Source: Chlorobium sp. (GTDB lineage Bacteria; Bacteroidota; Chlorobiia; Chlorobiales; Chlorobiaceae). Taken from it: a stretch of 64,000 bases of DNA. Below are positions 1 to 8,541 of the stretch, in pieces. The translations under genes were made by a program, and so were the position numbers. The DNA lies in NCBI GenBank assembly GCA_028282595.1, contig JANQHQ010000039.1:38501-102500 (forward strand), written 5' to 3'. Each line of letters begins with the position of its first letter. The stretch's first letter is position 1. A model generated the notes under the pieces. The model saw only the letters and a program-made list of their open reading frames with translations. It ran no database searches and was not told the DNA's origin.

Positions 1-161
1 ACCGGTTCGAACGGTGCGGGAAACAGGAAAAAACGGATTACCAGCACCGTCGCGACGATTGCAAGAACAACCGCCCCGAGAACCATGGCGAAGACCTGGA
101 CTCCGCTGTATCTCCCGGCAGGCGTTCCGGTGTCTTCCCGACCGGACTCAATGTTTTTCAT
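1..161 (-). CDS. N-terminus of a membrane-anchored protein (partial)
   Basis: The first 161 bases, read on the minus strand from an ATG at 159-161, encode a protein whose remainder lies beyond the window. The visible 53 or so residues are a short polar head (MKNIESGRED...) followed by one strongly hydrophobic segment (about residues 24-46) and then FLFPAPFEP. That is a single N-terminal membrane anchor with the body of the protein outside the cytoplasm. It starts 45 bp after the helicase stop on the same strand, so the two are probably co-transcribed. The arrangement would suit a DUF4230-type anchored protein, but too little is visible to assign a family. No strong ribosome-binding site precedes this ATG. 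Confidence 0.5.
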   Translation of the reverse strand, partial: MKNIESGREDTGTPAGRYSGVQVFAMVLGAVVLAIVATVLVIRFFLFPAPFEP

Positions 162-206
162 ATGACAACACGGTTAACTACATCTTCAGCCATGCGGACA
201 ACTCCG

Positions 207-1973
207 CTACCGGCCTTTTCCCTTGCGTTTCGAACGTGCCGTACGGGCAATGCTCTTCTTCATTTTCTTTTTCTTCGGAGGCGCGAAGCTTTCAAAATCC
301 TCGAGTCCTCCGTCCATGCGCGACGCCCTGAGCCGCTCGCCGCAAACCCTGATCTTTTTCAGCTCGCTGAAGACCTCCCCGGGCATCCCCTCCGGCAGTT
401 CGACCGTACTGAAATCGTCGAAAACGGCAACCCGACCGACGGCTTTGTTATCGATCCCGATCTCGTTGATGATCGCTCCGACGATATTTTTCGGCTTGAC
501 GCCGTGGCGCTTGCCGACACCGAGGCGGTAACGGTCGAATCGAATCTCTTCCCGGTCCATCTCCTTCTTTCTCCTGGCGGCCTGCCGTTTCCCGCTCCTC
601 TCTTCGAACCCCTGCGAACCGGCTTTCATTGCCGCCCCTTCGGTTTCCCCAGAGAGCAGGAGGGGGCTGTCGCCCTGATAAAGGCTCGCCAGGGCCGCAG
701 CCGCCTGCATGGGCGTCACGTCGTGTTCATGACAGTATGTCGAAACGAGTTCCTCGAAGAAATCGAGGTCCGCGGTCGAAAGCATCTCGCTGATCTGCTG
801 TTTGAACCTGGCGATACGCTTATCGTTGATGGCCTCGGTCGAAGGAAGCTCCATCCGTTCGATTCCCTTGCGGATCGCACGCTCGATCGCACGCAGCATC
901 GTCATTTCCCTCGGCGTAACGAACAGAACGGCCTCGCCGCTGCGGCCGGCCCTGCCTGTTCGACCGATACGGTGGACATAGCTCTCGATATCCGTGGGAA
1001 TGTCGTAGTTGATGACGTGACTGATCCGTTCGACGTCCAGCCCGCGAGCTGCCACGTCGGTTGCGACAAGGATATTCAGCGACCCCTCCTTGAACTGCCT
1101 GACCGTTTTTTCGCGATGACCCTGGGCCATGTCCCCGTTCAGTGCCGCGGAGGCATACCCTCTCGCCCGGAGTTTTTCCGAAAGTTCGAGGGTCGAGGTT
1201 TTGGTGCGAACGAAAATAACGACACCGTCGAAATGTTCCAGTTCGAGAATGCGGGTCAGGGCATCGAGCTTGTGGCGTCCCGAAACCGTGAGAAAACGCT
1301 GAGAAATGGTTTCAACCGTCGAGCTCCTGGTCTTGACGGTTACTTCGGCGCATTCGCGCAGGTACTTGCGGGTAATGTTCCGGATCGCCGCAGGCATTGT
1401 CGCCGAAAAAAGCGCGATCTGCCGGGATTCGGGCGTCTGTTGCAGAATCCACTCGACGTCGTCGACGAAACCCATGCGCAGCATCTCGTCGGCTTCATCG
1501 AGCACGAGTGTTCGTATTCCCTCGAGATTGAGCGTCCCGCGCCTGATGTGGTCGATAACCCTTCCGGGAGTCCCGACGACGACATGAACACCCCGCTTCA
1601 GACGGCGGATCTGTCCGCTGTAATCCTGACCGCCATAGATCGGCAGGACATGAAAGGCATCGAGAAAAGAGGCATAACGCTGAAAGGCCTCGGCAACCTG
1701 GATGGCAAGCTCCCTCGTGGGAGTGAGCACCATGACCTGGGGTTCCTGGCAGGAGATTTCGATTCGGGAAAGCAACGGCAGGGCGAACGCAGCGGTCTTC
1801 CCCGTTCCCGTCTGGGCGAGGCCGAGGATATCCCGCCCGTCCAGCATGAACGGAATGGTCCGGATCTGGATCGGGGTCGGAGTTTCATACCCGACGGTAT
1901 CGAGAGCTTTCAGGACGGTTTCGGAAAGTCCCAGATCGCGAAACGAGGCGGGCGCATCACATTTCGTTGTCAT
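207..1973 (-). CDS. deaD: DEAD-box ATP-dependent RNA helicase (DeaD/CsdA type)
   Basis: This 588-residue protein unwinds RNA duplexes in the cytoplasm during ribosome assembly and RNA turnover, particularly in the cold. It has the full motif set in order: a Q motif near residues 10-35 (FRDLGL...PTPIQ), Walker A AQTGTGKT, PTRELAIQ, TPGR, DEAD, SAT, and HRIGRTGR. A C-terminal DbpA/CsdA-type RNA-binding domain follows (about residues 470-555, including the pattern KPKNIVGAIINEIGI), and the protein ends in a very basic Lys/Arg tail. That architecture separates the DeaD/CsdA group from short RhlE-like helicases. The start is the ATG of MTTKCDAP, just ahead of the Q motif. Long open frames on the opposite strand are shadows of its GC-rich codons. 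Confidence 0.95.
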   Translation of the reverse strand: MTTKCDAPASFRDLGLSETVLKALDTVGYETPTPIQIRTIPFMLDGRDILGLAQTGTGKTAAFALPLLSRIEISCQEPQVMVLTPTRELAIQVAEAFQRYASFLDAFHVLPIYGGQDYSGQIRRLKRGVHVVVGTPGRVIDHIRRGTLNLEGIRTLVLDEADEMLRMGFVDDVEWILQQTPESRQIALFSATMPAAIRNITRKYLRECAEVTVKTRSSTVETISQRFLTVSGRHKLDALTRILELEHFDGVVIFVRTKTSTLELSEKLRARGYASAALNGDMAQGHREKTVRQFKEGSLNILVATDVAARGLDVERISHVINYDIPTDIESYVHRIGRTGRAGRSGEAVLFVTPREMTMLRAIERAIRKGIERMELPSTEAINDKRIARFKQQISEMLSTADLDFFEELVSTYCHEHDVTPMQAAAALASLYQGDSPLLLSGETEGAAMKAGSQGFEERSGKRQAARRKKEMDREEIRFDRYRLGVGKRHGVKPKNIVGAIINEIGIDNKAVGRVAVFDDFSTVELPEGMPGEVFSELKKIRVCGERLRASRMDGGLEDFESFAPPKKKKMKKSIARTARSKRKGKGR

Positions 1974-2088
1974 ACGGATATCTTTGGTGAACGATCACAT
2001 CCCGCCGGAACGCACTATCATTCCGTAAAAGGAGTGCCGCCGGGAAAAAGATGCGTGCATGGTAAGCATTTGCCGAACGAAACGCTAA

Positions 2089-2574
2089 TTATTTTTTCGT
2101 TTCCGTCCCGTCCGCCACGTCTCCGTCCTCCTCGCCGGCTCCCCTGACGATAAACACCCCCTCTTCGTCGAAACGTCTGACAATGTCGCCGACCCGCCGC
2201 TCGACCGAGCCGAACCGTTCTTTCAGGGCGATCAGTTCCCCGCCCAGTTCGTCCATCCTCCCTGCAACCATGTTCTGCATTTCCGTAACGCGGCTTTTTT
2301 CGCTGTTCATCGCCAGCGTTCTCACCTCCTCTAGCTCGCGGTTTTTTTTCCGGACCTCCATGAGACCGGCTATCTCGGCCCTCGCGATAAACACCATGTA
2401 GAGCAGGCTCACGACTCCCACGATGCCGAGCATGATCACGCCGAACGGCGCACGGACACTGAAAAAGACGAAGCTGATCGTGTCCTCGCGGGCAAACAGC
2501 CCCCAGTTCACGCCGGCAAAAAGGATGACGACGAACAGAACAAGCGCGAGAACGATCGTATGCGGTTTCATCAT
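2089..2574 (-). CDS. LapA-domain membrane protein with coiled-coil tail
   Basis: This 161-residue protein carries two N-terminal transmembrane helices (about residues 7-27 and 44-66) separated by a short loop with the LapA-like pattern NWGLFAREDTISFVFF. A charged, probably coiled-coil region follows to about residue 140 and the tail is acidic. The layout matches LapA-domain (YciS-like) inner-membrane proteins, which in enterobacteria regulate lipopolysaccharide assembly and LpxC turnover. The family match is from pattern; an LPS role here is inferred, though waaA lies 1.1 kb away and lptD is in the same window. It is flanked by the thpR/archease pair and deaD, all on the minus strand. Confidence 0.7.
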   Translation of the reverse strand: MMKPHTIVLALVLFVVILFAGVNWGLFAREDTISFVFFSVRAPFGVIMLGIVGVVSLLYMVFIARAEIAGLMEVRKKNRELEEVRTLAMNSEKSRVTEMQNMVAGRMDELGGELIALKERFGSVERRVGDIVRRFDEEGVFIVRGAGEEDGDVADGTETKK

Positions 2575-2637
2575 GACATCACCTTCGGTTTGTTAAGGCC
2601 GGATCTACGCGGTAAATATACGCACACCGCACCTATA

Positions 2638-3189
2638 TTACCCTGTTCCGGACGCGTGGCCGCCTTTCAGCGCCACGTCGCACAGCACCCGGTAGACTGC
2701 GCCTTCAGGGAGCGTGACCGATTCGTAGAGACAGGCTCTATCGAATGTAGAGCGCCATTCGACCGTTTCCCGCGGCAGGCTCGAGGGCTGCCGCTTGCGC
2801 AGGCGCGCGAGAGTGACGTGCGGGAGAAAGTCCCTGCCGGCCGCCTCCATGTTCCTCTCCTCCACAAGCACGGAAAGCTTTCGGGCCAGGGCTCCCAGCC
2901 CTTCATGCGTGCTTCCCGACGCCCAGAGCAGGCGCGGCCTGCTCCGGGAAGGCCCGCCGGAAACCGAGGTGAAAACCGCGTCGAAGGAACGGGTGTCGGC
3001 CAGAAGACTCGCGAGCGCTTCGCATACGGCCTCCGGCTCTCCGCACCGCCAGGGCGGTACGAGCGTGACATGCAGGTTTTCCGGCGGGGTCCATCGAACG
3101 GAAAGAGCCGGGTGCGCCGCCCTGAATTCCGCGGCCTTTTGCCGTAACCCCTCACCTGCGGGGAGACCGATGAACACCCGTCGATCCAT
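2638..3189 (-). CDS. thpR: RNA 2',3'-cyclic phosphodiesterase (2H family, LigT/ThpR)
   Basis: This 183-residue 2H-superfamily enzyme opens 2',3'-cyclic phosphate termini on RNA. Both catalytic HxT motifs are present: HVTL at residues 40-43 and HVTL at 124-127, which is the hallmark of the family. Length is normal. The frame stays open upstream inside the archease gene, but the ATG of MDRRVFIGL at 3187-3189 is chosen because family members begin right at the first beta strand. This start places the gene 1 bp after the archease stop codon, so the two are a tight operon. A joint role in RNA end repair or tRNA processing is inferred; no RtcB ligase lies nearby. Confidence 0.88.
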   Translation of the reverse strand: MDRRVFIGLPAGEGLRQKAAEFRAAHPALSVRWTPPENLHVTLVPPWRCGEPEAVCEALASLLADTRSFDAVFTSVSGGPSRSRPRLLWASGSTHEGLGALARKLSVLVEERNMEAAGRDFLPHVTLARLRKRQPSSLPRETVEWRSTFDRACLYESVTLPEGAVYRVLCDVALKGGHASGTG

Positions 3190-3190
3190 G

Positions 3191-3589
3191 TCAGATGTCC
3201 AGTACGAAGGTCGCCTTCCAGATACCCCCTCTTTCTGTGACCGACGCCTCGTGCCAGGTCGCGGCCTTGATCTCCTCCAGCGGTGCGGCGGTTTTCCAGC
3301 CCCTTGCCACGCCCGATACGTGTGTTTCATCGAGGCGCGCCATCTCCAGGGTGTCGTAACACTCATGGTGCAGGTGGGCGAGGGAGAGCAGTTCGTTGAG
3401 AAAGTCCACCAGGAGCCCGACCCGGTCGGGAGCATCCACCGAAAACGGCCGCAGGACCGCTTCCGGCGACGGCTCGGGCCCCTCAACAGCGTTCATCGCC
3501 CGCACGGACTCGGAAAAAAGGCCGGAAAAGCTTTCCGAAGTTATCTCGAGCCTGACATCGGCGGTATGTTCGTGAAGCGTGTAGGGCAT
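3191..3589 (-). CDS. Archease (RtcB activator)
   Basis: This 132-residue protein is a complete archease. These small metal-binding proteins activate the RNA ligase RtcB and broaden its nucleotide use. The characteristic start is visible (HTADVRLEI, containing the conserved Asp), as is the acidic central strand (GLLVDFLNELLSLAH) and the conserved end FVLDI, whose Asp helps bind metal. It is transcribed with the adjacent 2',3'-cyclic phosphodiesterase, their coding regions separated by 1 bp. RtcB itself ligates 2',3'-cyclic phosphate ends, so pairing archease with a cyclic-phosphate-opening enzyme suggests competing or sequential handling of the same RNA ends. The partner RtcB is not in this window. 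Confidence 0.9.
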   Translation of the reverse strand: MPYTLHEHTADVRLEITSESFSGLFSESVRAMNAVEGPEPSPEAVLRPFSVDAPDRVGLLVDFLNELLSLAHLHHECYDTLEMARLDETHVSGVARGWKTAAPLEEIKAATWHEASVTERGGIWKATFVLDI

Positions 3590-3668
3590 ACCGACGACGA
3601 TCCTCCGGAATGTTGCGTTTTCACCATTTTGGTCATAGTTTCAGGAAACCGTAGCAAACAGGATCCCC

Positions 3669-4940
3669 GTGTACTTTACTCTCTATAATACGATTTTCCC
3701 GGCAGCCGCCGCCCTCGCCCGCGCCGCATCGCTCGTTTCGAAGCGACTCGGAAGGTTTTTCCGCGCCCGCAGGAACCTCTTCCGGGACCTCCGGGAACAG
3801 GCTTCCCGGCAGAAGACAGATGGCCCGGTCGTATGGGTGCACGCCGCATCCGCCGGAGAATTCGAACAGGCGCGCCCCCTGCTCGACGAGCTGAAACGGG
3901 CTCGGGGCGATATCAGGCTCCGCATTTCGTTTCAGTCGGATTCGGCCTACACCGCTTACAGGGAGTACCCCGGAGCGGATCTGGTTTTCTACCATCCTCT
4001 GGACACACCGGAAAACGCGGAGAAAACCGTCGACATCGTCAAACCGGACGTCTTCGTCCTTATGCGCTACGATTTCTGGCCGAACCACCTCCGCGCCGCC
4101 AGGCGGCGCGGCGCTTACCTGGTGCTCGCGGCGGCCGTTCTCCGGGACCGTTCGGTCTATCTCAACCCTTTCGCACGCGGTTTTTACCGTTCCGTCTTCG
4201 GCCTGTTCGACCGGATCTTCACGGTTTCCGAACGGGATCGCGTCCGCTTCGAAGCAACGTTCGGCAGAACGGACGCGCTTGCGGCGGGCGATCCGAGATT
4301 CGACCAGGTACTCCGCCGGAAGGAAAACCGGGAGAGGGTCGACCACCTGCGGTCCGTCTATGCGGGGTCCCGGCTTCTCGTCGCCGGAAGCACCTGGGAA
4401 AAGGACGAGGAGCTGCTTGTAAAAGCCTACAAGGCCATGCAGGGCTCGTTCTCCCTTATCCTGGTTCCGCACGACGTTTCCGCCTCGAACATCGAACGCC
4501 TGGAGAACGTGCTGCGCACCCATGCGATGGCGAGCGCCAGGTTTTCCGCCCGGGGAGACGATTTCAACGCCTCCTGCGTGCTGCTGGTCGACCGGACGGG
4601 CATCCTCGCGGAGCTCTACTCCCTGGCCGGAATCGCCTATGTCGGCGGCGGGTTCGGCGTGAACGTCCACAACACCCTGGAGCCGGCCGTGTACGGCATC
4701 CCCGTGCTCTTCGGACCGGCGCACCGCAACTCTCCGGAAGCCGGGGAGCTTCTCGAGGCAGGAGGAGCGGTCGAGGTCGAAAACGCCGATGCGTTTGTGC
4801 GCAGCCTGCGGACGCTCCTGAACGACCCGGCGGCCGCCGAACGCCGGGGGGATGCGGCGGATTCGTTTGTCAGGGGTCGGCTCGGCGCATCGAAAACAAT
4901 CGCCGGAACAATCGTCCGGCGTCTTGAAACCCGCCGCTGA
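3669..4940 (+). CDS. waaA: 3-deoxy-D-manno-octulosonic acid (Kdo) transferase
   Basis: This 423-residue inner-membrane-associated glycosyltransferase (GT30) moves Kdo from CMP-Kdo onto lipid IVA, the first inner-core step of lipopolysaccharide synthesis. The N-terminal domain has a hydrophobic anchor and the SAGEFEQ motif near residue 60 containing the catalytic Glu. The middle carries the family pattern YDFWPNHLRAARRRGAYLVLAAAVLRDRS. The C-terminal nucleotide-sugar domain has AGSTWEKDEE, VDRTGILAELYSLAGIAYVGGGFG and HNTLEPAVYGIPVLFGP. It uses a GTG start at 3669. It is the first gene of a plus-strand run and diverges from the archease operon. The presence of waaA with lptD later in the window shows a lipopolysaccharide-bearing outer membrane. 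Confidence 0.95.
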   Translation: MYFTLYNTIFPAAAALARAASLVSKRLGRFFRARRNLFRDLREQASRQKTDGPVVWVHAASAGEFEQARPLLDELKRARGDIRLRISFQSDSAYTAYREYPGADLVFYHPLDTPENAEKTVDIVKPDVFVLMRYDFWPNHLRAARRRGAYLVLAAAVLRDRSVYLNPFARGFYRSVFGLFDRIFTVSERDRVRFEATFGRTDALAAGDPRFDQVLRRKENRERVDHLRSVYAGSRLLVAGSTWEKDEELLVKAYKAMQGSFSLILVPHDVSASNIERLENVLRTHAMASARFSARGDDFNASCVLLVDRTGILAELYSLAGIAYVGGGFGVNVHNTLEPAVYGIPVLFGPAHRNSPEAGELLEAGGAVEVENADAFVRSLRTLLNDPAAAERRGDAADSFVRGRLGASKTIAGTIVRRLETRR

Positions 4941-5010
4941 CGAATCGCTATATTTTTGCCTAAATTGAGCGATCAGCACACTCTCAGGAAATCATAACAT
5001 CCACTGCACC

Positions 5011-5475
5011 ATGTTCGCACGAGCCCAGACCTTTTACCTTTTCGCCGCCGCTATCCTCGCCGTTTCCAGCATGTTCTTTCCTTTCTGGTACTTCGTATCC
5101 GACAGCGGCTACGCCCTCAGGGATTTCGGTCCGCTTGCCGACGCGGGCGCGCTGCATGTTGCCGGCCTCTATCTTTCGAGCGTCCTTTCGCCCCTCACCG
5201 CCCTCCTGGCGGCGGGCGCGGCATTTCTCTACAAAAACAGGGCTCTTCAGAGCCGTATCATCCTGCTCCTGATCGTGCTCTTTCTCGGCGACATCCTCAC
5301 CGGACTGCTCTCCGCCCATTTCGTGAACATCTATCTGGAACAGTCGGCCGCCACCGTCGAGCACGCACCCGGCGAAGGGCTTTTTGCGCTCCTGCCCGAG
5401 CCGCTCCTGTTCTGGCTTGCGCTGAAAGGGGTGAAAAAGGATGAAAAAATCGCCACGGCCTACAAACGCCTCTGA
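5011..5475 (+). CDS. DUF4293 family four-helix membrane protein
   Basis: This 154-residue protein has four predicted membrane helices (roughly residues 7-27, 50-72, 80-103 and 130-145). It begins FARAQTFYLFAAAI, like the R-x-Q-x-x-x-LLLAAI start of DUF4293, a family of unknown function found mainly in Bacteroidetes and Chlorobi. It is placed between waaA and pdxA, 70 bp after the former and 27 bp before the latter, so it is probably co-transcribed. The family assignment rests on the N-terminal pattern and topology; no function can be read from the sequence. The family itself is one of the hints that the organism belongs to the Bacteroidetes/Chlorobi group. Confidence 0.75.
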   Translation: MFARAQTFYLFAAAILAVSSMFFPFWYFVSDSGYALRDFGPLADAGALHVAGLYLSSVLSPLTALLAAGAAFLYKNRALQSRIILLLIVLFLGDILTGLLSAHFVNIYLEQSAATVEHAPGEGLFALLPEPLLFWLALKGVKKDEKIATAYKRL

Positions 5476-5502
5476 CAACAACCTCGGGAGAAGACCGAAA
5501 CC

Positions 5503-6525
5503 ATGAAGCGCTACACCGCGTGGACGACCGGGGATATCCACGGCATCGGCCCCGAAATCATTCTGAAAGCCTTTCAAAATCCCGGCCGGAGCGTACGCCG
5601 TCCTCTTGCGATCGGTTCGGCCGAGGCTCTGGGCTTCTATAATTCCAAGCTCGGGCTCGACGTCGGCATGGCGGTTTACGACTCCTTCGAGGAGTTCCGG
5701 AAAACGCCGCCTCCGCCGACCGTACTGCCGGTCCTGGGCGTCGCCGAACCCTCCTCAACCCTCCGTCCGGGAGCCGTTTCGGAGGAAGCCGGGCGTATCG
5801 CCATGCAAGCCGTCGAAGAGGCCGGAAGGCTCTGTCTCGACGGCAGTGTACGGGCCATGGTGACGGGCCCGATCCACAAGGAGGCTATCGCAAGAGCCGG
5901 ATACGCCAACACCGGACACACCGACTTTTTGGCGGAACTGTGCGGGGGTATCGAACCGACCATGTTTTTCCACGACGCACGGTCGCGGCTCGCCGTTGCG
6001 CTCGCGACCATTCACGTGCCGCTCGGAAGGGTTCCGGACCTCGTGCGCTCACTGGACCTCGACAAGCTTCTTTCCGGGCTGGCCGACTCCCTGCGCGCGG
6101 ACTTCGGCATTCCCGAGCCCCGTATCGCGGTGCTCGGTCTCAATCCCCACGCTTCCGACGGCGGCGTCATGGGCGTCGAGGAAGAGGAGATCATCTCGCC
6201 CTCCGTTCGCGCGCTTGCCGGACGGGAACGCGTGGAAGGTCCGTTCCCGGCGGACGGCTTCTTCGGGGCCGGTCTCTACCGCGACTACGACGCCGTGCTT
6301 GCGATGTACCACGACCAGGGACTGCTCCCGTTCAAGGTGCTCGCCTTCGAGACCGGCGTCAACGTAACCCTCGGCCTGCCGGTCGTGCGCACCTCGCCCG
6401 ACCACGGAACCGGGTTCGATATCGCCGGGCTCGGCTGCGCATCGCCCGCGAGTTTTTCCGAAGCCGCGATACTGGCCGAAACGATTGCGGACAACAGGGA
6501 AAGAACGTCAAAATTCAAAAGGTAA
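5503..6525 (+). CDS. pdxA: 4-hydroxythreonine-4-phosphate dehydrogenase
   Basis: This 340-residue NAD-dependent enzyme oxidises 4-hydroxythreonine 4-phosphate in the DXP-dependent route to pyridoxal 5'-phosphate. Conserved elements are the opening TTGDIHGIGPEIILKA, the substrate and metal site NTGHTDFLAE (His about residue 148), GLNPHASDGG, and the second metal-ligand motif AMYHDQGLLPFK near residue 270. Near the C-terminus come TSPDHGTGFDIAG and a shortened tail. The last residues (RERTSKFKR) read into a low-complexity tract of repeated GTCAAAA words that continues past the stop, so the natural C-terminus may have been remodelled by that intergenic repeat. Family length is otherwise normal. 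Confidence 0.95.
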   Translation: MKRYTAWTTGDIHGIGPEIILKAFQNPGRSVRRPLAIGSAEALGFYNSKLGLDVGMAVYDSFEEFRKTPPPPTVLPVLGVAEPSSTLRPGAVSEEAGRIAMQAVEEAGRLCLDGSVRAMVTGPIHKEAIARAGYANTGHTDFLAELCGGIEPTMFFHDARSRLAVALATIHVPLGRVPDLVRSLDLDKLLSGLADSLRADFGIPEPRIAVLGLNPHASDGGVMGVEEEEIISPSVRALAGRERVEGPFPADGFFGAGLYRDYDAVLAMYHDQGLLPFKVLAFETGVNVTLGLPVVRTSPDHGTGFDIAGLGCASPASFSEAAILAETIADNRERTSKFKR

Positions 6526-6596
6526 ACGTCAAAAAATCATCAACTTCGGCATTTCGGGATACACAACTCAACAGATCAACAATTCAGCTCTAATCA

Positions 6597-7307
6597 ATGA
6601 TCTCATTCGTCAACGTCGATCTCGAACTGGACCGGAAACCCGTTCTCAAACAGGTGAACCTTTCGGTCGATCCCGGCCAGTTTCTCTATATCGTCGGGAA
6701 AAGCGGCAGCGGGAAGACAACGCTGCTCAAGGCGCTCTACATGGAAATCAAACCGGCCAGGGGCGAAGTCTCGATCGGCGGGTACAAATCCTCGTCGATC
6801 AGGAGGCGGCACATTCCGCACCTGCGCCGGAAACTCGGGATCGTCTTCCAGGATTTTCGTCTTCTCGAGGACCGGACGGTCTATGAAAACCTCGCCTTCG
6901 TGCTGAAGGTGACCAACACCAGAAGCCGTCTGATAAAGGACAAGGTCATGACTGCCTTGCAGGAGGTGGGGCTCGAACATCTCGCGAAACAGATGCCGTT
7001 CAACCTTTCCGGGGGCGAACAGCAGCGCGTGGCCATCGCTCGCGCGCTTGTGCGGGAACCGATAGCCATCCTCGCCGACGAGCCGACGGGAAACCTCGAC
7101 CCGGACACCTCGCTGGAGATCCTCGAATACCTGAAAAAGATCAACCGCAAGGGCATCGCGGTCATTGTCGCGACGCACGATTACGAACTGGTGCGGCACC
7201 ACCCGTCGAAAACCCTGCAGATCAGCGGAGAGTCCCTCCGGGAAGCGACATTCAGCGACTCCCCCGCGGGATACCGGCCGACGGCCAGCGTCCAAACCGG
7301 CGACTGA
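6597..7307 (+). CDS. ftsE: FtsE-type ABC transporter ATP-binding protein
   Basis: This 236-residue ATPase has Walker A (GKSGSGKT, about residues 38-45), a Q-loop (GIVFQDFRLLEDRTVYENLAF), the signature LSGGEQQRVAIARAL and Walker B ILADEPTGNLDPD. The phrase FQDFRLLEDRTVYENLAF is typical of FtsE, which with FtsX couples ATP hydrolysis to peptidoglycan hydrolase activation at the division septum. The C-terminal 35 residues (SDSPAGYRPTASVQTGD) extend a little past the usual FtsE end. No ftsX follows: the next gene is a transposase on the opposite strand, so the partner must be encoded elsewhere or the operon was interrupted at about 7.3 kb. LolD/MacB-like ATPases are the main alternative. Confidence 0.8.
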   Translation: MISFVNVDLELDRKPVLKQVNLSVDPGQFLYIVGKSGSGKTTLLKALYMEIKPARGEVSIGGYKSSSIRRRHIPHLRRKLGIVFQDFRLLEDRTVYENLAFVLKVTNTRSRLIKDKVMTALQEVGLEHLAKQMPFNLSGGEQQRVAIARALVREPIAILADEPTGNLDPDTSLEILEYLKKINRKGIAVIVATHDYELVRHHPSKTLQISGESLREATFSDSPAGYRPTASVQTGD

Positions 7308-7368
7308 GATATTCCGGATTCAAACGCAAACTCAGGGAACGTCGTCGAATAGCAGCAAAAGCTCCGAT

Positions 7369-8328
7369 TCAACGAACCATATGGCTTACAGCACCTGTTG
7401 TCACCCACAACTGCCTTGCCGTTTCAGCAAGCGACAAGCCGTACTCATGGACAAACTTCCTTGCCAGCTCTTTTCTTATCGCGGGCAATCGTCCTTTTCG
7501 GCTGCCCGAACGTAAAGCGGCAACGCCGATTCCCTCTTTCCTGCAAGCATTCTCGATATCACGGACGATTCGCCGTGCACGCTCCTCTGCGGACAACAGT
7601 TGTCCACCCTGATCTTCAGCCTCCCGGAGCACTTCCCTGACAAAGGAATCCCCTCCGAGTATCCGATCGTCGCTGAGCGCTTTTATTCCCTGCTTCCGCA
7701 TCGACAGCACATTCGACCACCCCCCGTGAGATCGAAGCAATCCTCCTCCCGAAAGCTCCTTCTCCCGGTTTATCCCGGCCTCTTCTTCCAGATACTCTGC
7801 GTAGGCTTTTCCGGCCTCACCTTCCCTGTCGCCGAAACGTTGCAGAACGTACTCGCGATCCAGCCAGGCGTAGTGAACCTTGTTCATCATGACCGCATGG
7901 CTGCACCAGGGATACGACGCCAGTTCTTCGAACGATTTGACGAGTTCTGCGCGCAATGGATTGAGATGGATGTAGGCGACCAGTTTATCGAAATACGCTT
8001 CTTCTTCACAGATTATCGATTTGTATCTGTTCTGAAAGAGATGGCCCACTCGTCGATGCCGGCGATTGAAATACTGCGCATACCCGGAAAGCAAACGGCG
8101 CATGAACGTCGATAAACCCTGTTCACCGCTTTTCAGCAGGATATGGGCGTGGTTTGTCATGAGTGCGAACGCGTAGATACCGGTACCCGTCCCTCGAGCC
8201 AGTTCGCCCGTGCGCCGAAGAAACTCCTTTCTGTCTTCGTCGTCCCGAACGATAACCCCCTTCTCGATTCCACGGATTATCACATGATGCAATGTCCCCG
8301 GCGCATCCAGCCTTGCTCCTCGTGGCAT
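7369..8328 (-). CDS. REP-associated tyrosine transposase (RAYT, IS200-like)
   Basis: This 319-residue protein has an IS200/Y1 HUH transposase domain in its first 150 residues: HHVIIRGIE, the metal-binding HUH pattern TNHAHILL, and the catalytic-Tyr region LLSGYAQYFNRRHRRVGHLFQNRYKS. HUH enzymes cut single-stranded DNA through a tyrosine-DNA link. The C-terminal half is longer than in IS200 and ends in a DnaA-like helix-turn-helix (GLSLAETARQLWVTTGAVSHMVR), the architecture of domesticated RAYTs that act on REP palindromes. It is intact. Its 5' end and upstream flank are duplicated near 10.3 kb with a broken second copy. The gene marks the left edge of the AT-rich accessory island. Confidence 0.9.
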   Translation of the reverse strand: MPRGARLDAPGTLHHVIIRGIEKGVIVRDDEDRKEFLRRTGELARGTGTGIYAFALMTNHAHILLKSGEQGLSTFMRRLLSGYAQYFNRRHRRVGHLFQNRYKSIICEEEAYFDKLVAYIHLNPLRAELVKSFEELASYPWCSHAVMMNKVHYAWLDREYVLQRFGDREGEAGKAYAEYLEEEAGINREKELSGGGLLRSHGGWSNVLSMRKQGIKALSDDRILGGDSFVREVLREAEDQGGQLLSAEERARRIVRDIENACRKEGIGVAALRSGSRKGRLPAIRKELARKFVHEYGLSLAETARQLWVTTGAVSHMVR

Positions 8329-8421
8329 GCTATCGGATCTCGTTTATGAAAAAAGCCGGTTTTTCCTGTTTTCAATATACGAAGCTTATCCCGCTTTTCA
8401 AGCTAATAAACAACGTCCCCT
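8205..8421 (-). repeat. Duplicated RAYT 5' segment, copy 1
   Basis: The first roughly 41 codons of the intact RAYT gene plus about 93 bp upstream match 10229-10441 closely. The shared non-coding part includes AGCCGGTTTTTCCTGTTTTC, then ATATACGAAGCT and AATAAACAACGTCCC. Homology stops abruptly at both ends. The upstream block contains the near-palindromic AAAAAGCCGGTTTTT, a candidate recognition hairpin for the transposase. Confidence 0.8.
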
Positions 8422-8541
8422 ATCTGACGGCGCTGAAATAATTCGAGGGATTTATATTTTGAAGGAAATGGTCCGCATTTTTCAGCCCAGATAGGCCCGC
8501 ACAATTAACGCTTGCCAGAACATCTTCATAAAGAAATCACG

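Noticed and set aside
162..2147. Long open frame on the plus strand opposite deaD
   Set aside because: It is the mirror of a complete DEAD-box helicase with all motifs; no domain is visible in it.
6597..7307. An ftsX partner next to the FtsE-type gene
   Set aside because: The only following gene is a transposase on the other strand; no FtsX-like membrane protein is present.
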